23,506 nucleotides of DNA from Perkinsus olseni (taxonomy: Eukaryota > Perkinsozoa > Perkinsida), in NCBI GenBank assembly GCA_013115125.1, contig JABANN010000519.1:1-23506 (forward strand), written 5' to 3'. The position numbers and the translations under genes are program-made. How positions within the stretch are numbered: the first letter of the stretch is position 1; every line of letters begins with the position of its first letter. The notes under the pieces were generated by a model. The model was not told the DNA's origin, made no database searches, and saw only the letters and a program-made list of their open reading frames with translations. Shown here one piece after another: positions 21,308-23,506 of this stretch.

Positions 21308-23108
21308 ATGTACAGAGCCGCGGACAGCACGTCGGAGGAGAAAGTGGAGCGCATCAAACGCAAGTAGGAGTCAGAGCCTTATCGCCTGACTCTTGCAATT
21401 GAGGTGGTCAGGTTGGGTAATGAGAACAGCCTGAAGCAGCCCGGCATGAGTATAATGAACGATAGGCGAGTGTTCAGGGGGAGTAACTATTCTAGGGTAG
21501 CAGCACAGAAGGGTGGAGTCATGATCGATCCGGGTAGGACAGTGATGAGCTGAAGCTGCCAACAACAACTAGTACTCTGTTCAGCCCAAGTGCAGATGGA
21601 GCGTGAGGTCCAACGGAGGAAGCTAAAGCGGGCTAACCAAGCGAGGGGGGTATCCGGGGAGGTAGAGTGGGACTAATCATCAGCTACCACCATTCGCCAT
21701 CTTCTCAGGAGGACCGGAGAGGTACTCCCGAGCCTGTTGCTAATCGTCGTCATATGGACATCCAGACCGATCAGTACTATGAGAAGCTCACGGAGATCGT
21801 CAGAGAGTAGACGGGATACCCACGTCCCTGCCGTCATTATTTCCGTTGCTAATAGGCATGATGCTGAGACCCAAACCCCGTTTGCTTATGAGCGTCCGCC
21901 GAGCCCTCTTTTCATACCAGCTAAAAGCGGCAGTGACGCTGGTACGCAGATCCTCGATGGCGAGCTCTTCGACTTTGACAGAGAGGTACTACTGAAGAGG
22001 GAGCAGGCTGATGATGGGTGAGTTCGCCGCTACTAGGTTATACCAGTTTTGGAGGTGGTTGTGGGGAGGACGATCGAGCGAGCATTAATGGAGGTACTCG
22101 AAGAGGAGGAATTGAAGGCTATACAGAAACGACAAGCAGAGTACGGTGCAGCAGGTCGGTCACCGAGACCGGATGTCTTCGTTCTAGGTTCGCAGCACTG
22201 CGTCATGCCGAGCTGCTTGAGGCCCAACGCATGGAGGGAGTGGAGAAGCGTCGATCAGATGAGAGGGAGCGGAGGAAGGCACAGGAGCAGATGCGGCTCC
22301 GAGTGGAAGGGGTGGGCGGGGCTCCTTCGATCACGCGGCCTGCTCACTCAGTATCAGGTCGTACGGCGGAAAGTTCTGTCGAGGCAACTAGCGAAGCAGC
22401 TGGTGGCGGATTTGGAGGCCGATGCGTTCAAGCGGCTCCAGGAGCTCGGCAAATTCGATAATCCTCATTTGGTGAGGCTTCGTTTACGGCAGGCGGATAG
22501 TAGCTTCGTCGTTGTCGAATTCTTTTTCGTCCTTGACGATGGGCTGTCATTCAGATCGAAGTCGAGACTAAGATATTCCCTCAAATACTGGGTTTGGTCG
22601 CTGAGGAGGTAGCCCTGCGGGATGCCTCTGCCAGCGCAACCGCCAAGTTGATTGAGAGGGCCTGTACTAACCGGATGAAGAAGCTCGCAGAGTCCCGTGA
22701 CAAGTAGTGAGATTTCGGACCGTATCGCTTTTATGAGATCATTCGCGTAGAGTCGGCGTCGATGTAGGTCATTCGCGAGGAAGGCCGTGATTGAGGGTAT
22801 CATGGCTGCTGCGGAGAAAGAGAGTAAAGTAATCTCGGATATTGAGCAACTCGAGGCGACACGAATAAGCGAGGAAAGGGAGAGAATGAAGTCATGGGAA
22901 GCAGGAGAGGTGGAGGAGAAGAAGCCATTACTATACAACTGCCATCATCCCCTTTGTCAGGACCCGCCCACCCCACCACCAGAGCCGGCAGAGGAGGGCA
23001 ACGCGGAGGAGGAGGCTGCTGGTGACGGGAGCTCAGCCGAAGGTACGTCATTCTGATCTGCTGAATGGGCTTGACGTGTTCGCATTAGCTCCAGACGAGG
23101 CAGCATGA
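21308..23108 (+). CDS. RSP3: Radial spoke protein 3, 12 exons
   Basis: Proposed exons: 21308-21363, 21412-21533, 21585-21649, 21709-21806, 21856-21985, 22037-22145, 22196-22311, 22358-22471, 22555-22703, 22768-22909, 22961-23042 and 23089-23108. They give 1203 nt, or 400 residues. RSP3 signatures appear in order: IMNDRRVFRGSNY, TPEPVANRRHMDIQTDQYYE, ETQTPFAYERPPSPLFIPAK, TQILDGELFDFDRE, then VIPVLEVVVGRTIERALMEV (about 158-177). The last is the amphipathic helix that binds RIIa (dimerisation/docking) spoke proteins. A long coiled region (RRSDERERRKAQEQM) and an acidic tail follow. RSP3 anchors radial spokes to axonemal doublets, so the cell should have a motile 9+2 flagellum. Two points are ambiguous: the donor of the intron ending at 22357 (22303 or 22312), and whether the in-frame 51-nt segment 22910-22960 is an intron. 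The start lies 129 nt after MetRS. Confidence 0.93.
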
Positions 23109-23360
23109 TCTCGGTAGTTGTCCGTGACCAGTTGATGTTAAACGTTACCTCCATAGACGAGTTGCGTTAGGCCATGATAGTACCACATGCTCACTGCATG
23201 CTTGTACGATGTCTGGCAGCAGCACCCATACACACTCAGAGAACGTGGGGACGAGAAGTAGATCCACTGGCCATAACTCTCAAGTTATACGGCGATGACT
23301 TTCAAACCCGTCTAGACCATGCTAGATGGAAGACACTTCATACGCAATCACCACCGGACC
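23109..23360. other. Region downstream of RSP3
   Basis: 252 nt with no recognisable gene. It probably holds the RSP3 3' UTR and leads directly into the 40-bp tandem repeat. Confidence 0.5.
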
Positions 23361-23506
23361 GTGCAATGATACCTACAATAAACAGTGTCACCATCTGACT
23401 GTGTGGTGATACCTCGAATATACAGTGTCACCATCTGACTGTGTGGTGATACCTCGAATATACAGTGTCACCATCTGACTGTGTGGTGATACCTCGAATA
23501 TACAGT
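23361..23506. repeat. 40-bp tandem repeat (minisatellite), at least 3.6 units, running off the window
   Basis: Units begin at 23361, 23401, 23441 and 23481. The second and third are identical, the fourth matches as far as the window reaches, and the first has a handful of changes (GTGCAATGATACC for GTGTGGTGATACC). Each full unit contains GTGTCACC and, in the next unit, GGTGATAC, which can pair as an 8-bp stem with one G-T pair and a 12-nt loop. There are no spacers, so it is not a CRISPR array. Confidence 0.92.

Noticed and set aside
22555-22706. TAG after SRDK as the RSP3 stop
   Set aside because: A GTAGTG donor overlaps it and a 64-nt intron leads in phase to a charged tail ending in a further intron and stop, as expected for the longer RSP3 C-terminus.
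23361-23506. CRISPR array
   Set aside because: The 40-bp units are directly adjacent with no variable spacers, and the surroundings are eukaryotic.

Overview
This looks like nuclear DNA of a small-genome alveolate protist, most likely a perkinsid such as Perkinsus. That placement is inference. It rests on dense GT-AG introns of about 43-60 nt, tight runs of same-strand genes, a diverged TBP, a flagellar radial-spoke gene and a peroxisome-import gene. No rRNA, tRNA gene, transposon, virus-like element or CRISPR array was found. Most listed open frames are pieces of spliced genes. I rebuilt the genes by hand by chaining GT...AG introns whose phases match, so ten multi-exon genes contain about 85 introns.

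Layout. (1) 3-230, + strand: a fragment of an unidentified gene. (2) 832-8765, - strand: five genes head-to-tail with gaps of only 108-151 nt. In transcription order they are a Qbc-SNARE of the SNAP-25/29 type, PEX13, mitochondrial ribosomal protein uL22, a C2 + membrane-hairpin + dysferlin-domain protein, and an RS-rich coiled-coil protein. (3) 9017-12220, + strand: two tandem intronless NADP-isocitrate dehydrogenase genes, near-identical in long blocks but clearly different in a central block and the tail. (4) 12920-17880, - strand: a betaine-aldehyde-dehydrogenase-like ALDH, a two-repeat TBP-like factor and a mitochondrial TCAIM-like (DUF4460/4461) protein. (5) 18342-23108, + strand: a 17-exon methionyl-tRNA synthetase with an appended N-terminal extension, then radial spoke protein 3. 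(6) 23361 to the window end: a 40-bp tandem repeat able to fold into a hairpin.

Functional themes. PEX13 and the dysferlin-domain protein (a domain known from yeast Pex30-type and Spo73 proteins) both point to peroxisome or ER membrane biology. uL22m, the TCAIM-like protein and the ALDH carry or imply mitochondrial targeting. RSP3 implies a motile flagellum with radial spokes. The genes do not form one pathway, and the clustering may simply reflect compact gene packing. The exon chains are internally consistent (summed lengths divide by three, domains join in register), but a few junctions remain ambiguous and are flagged.
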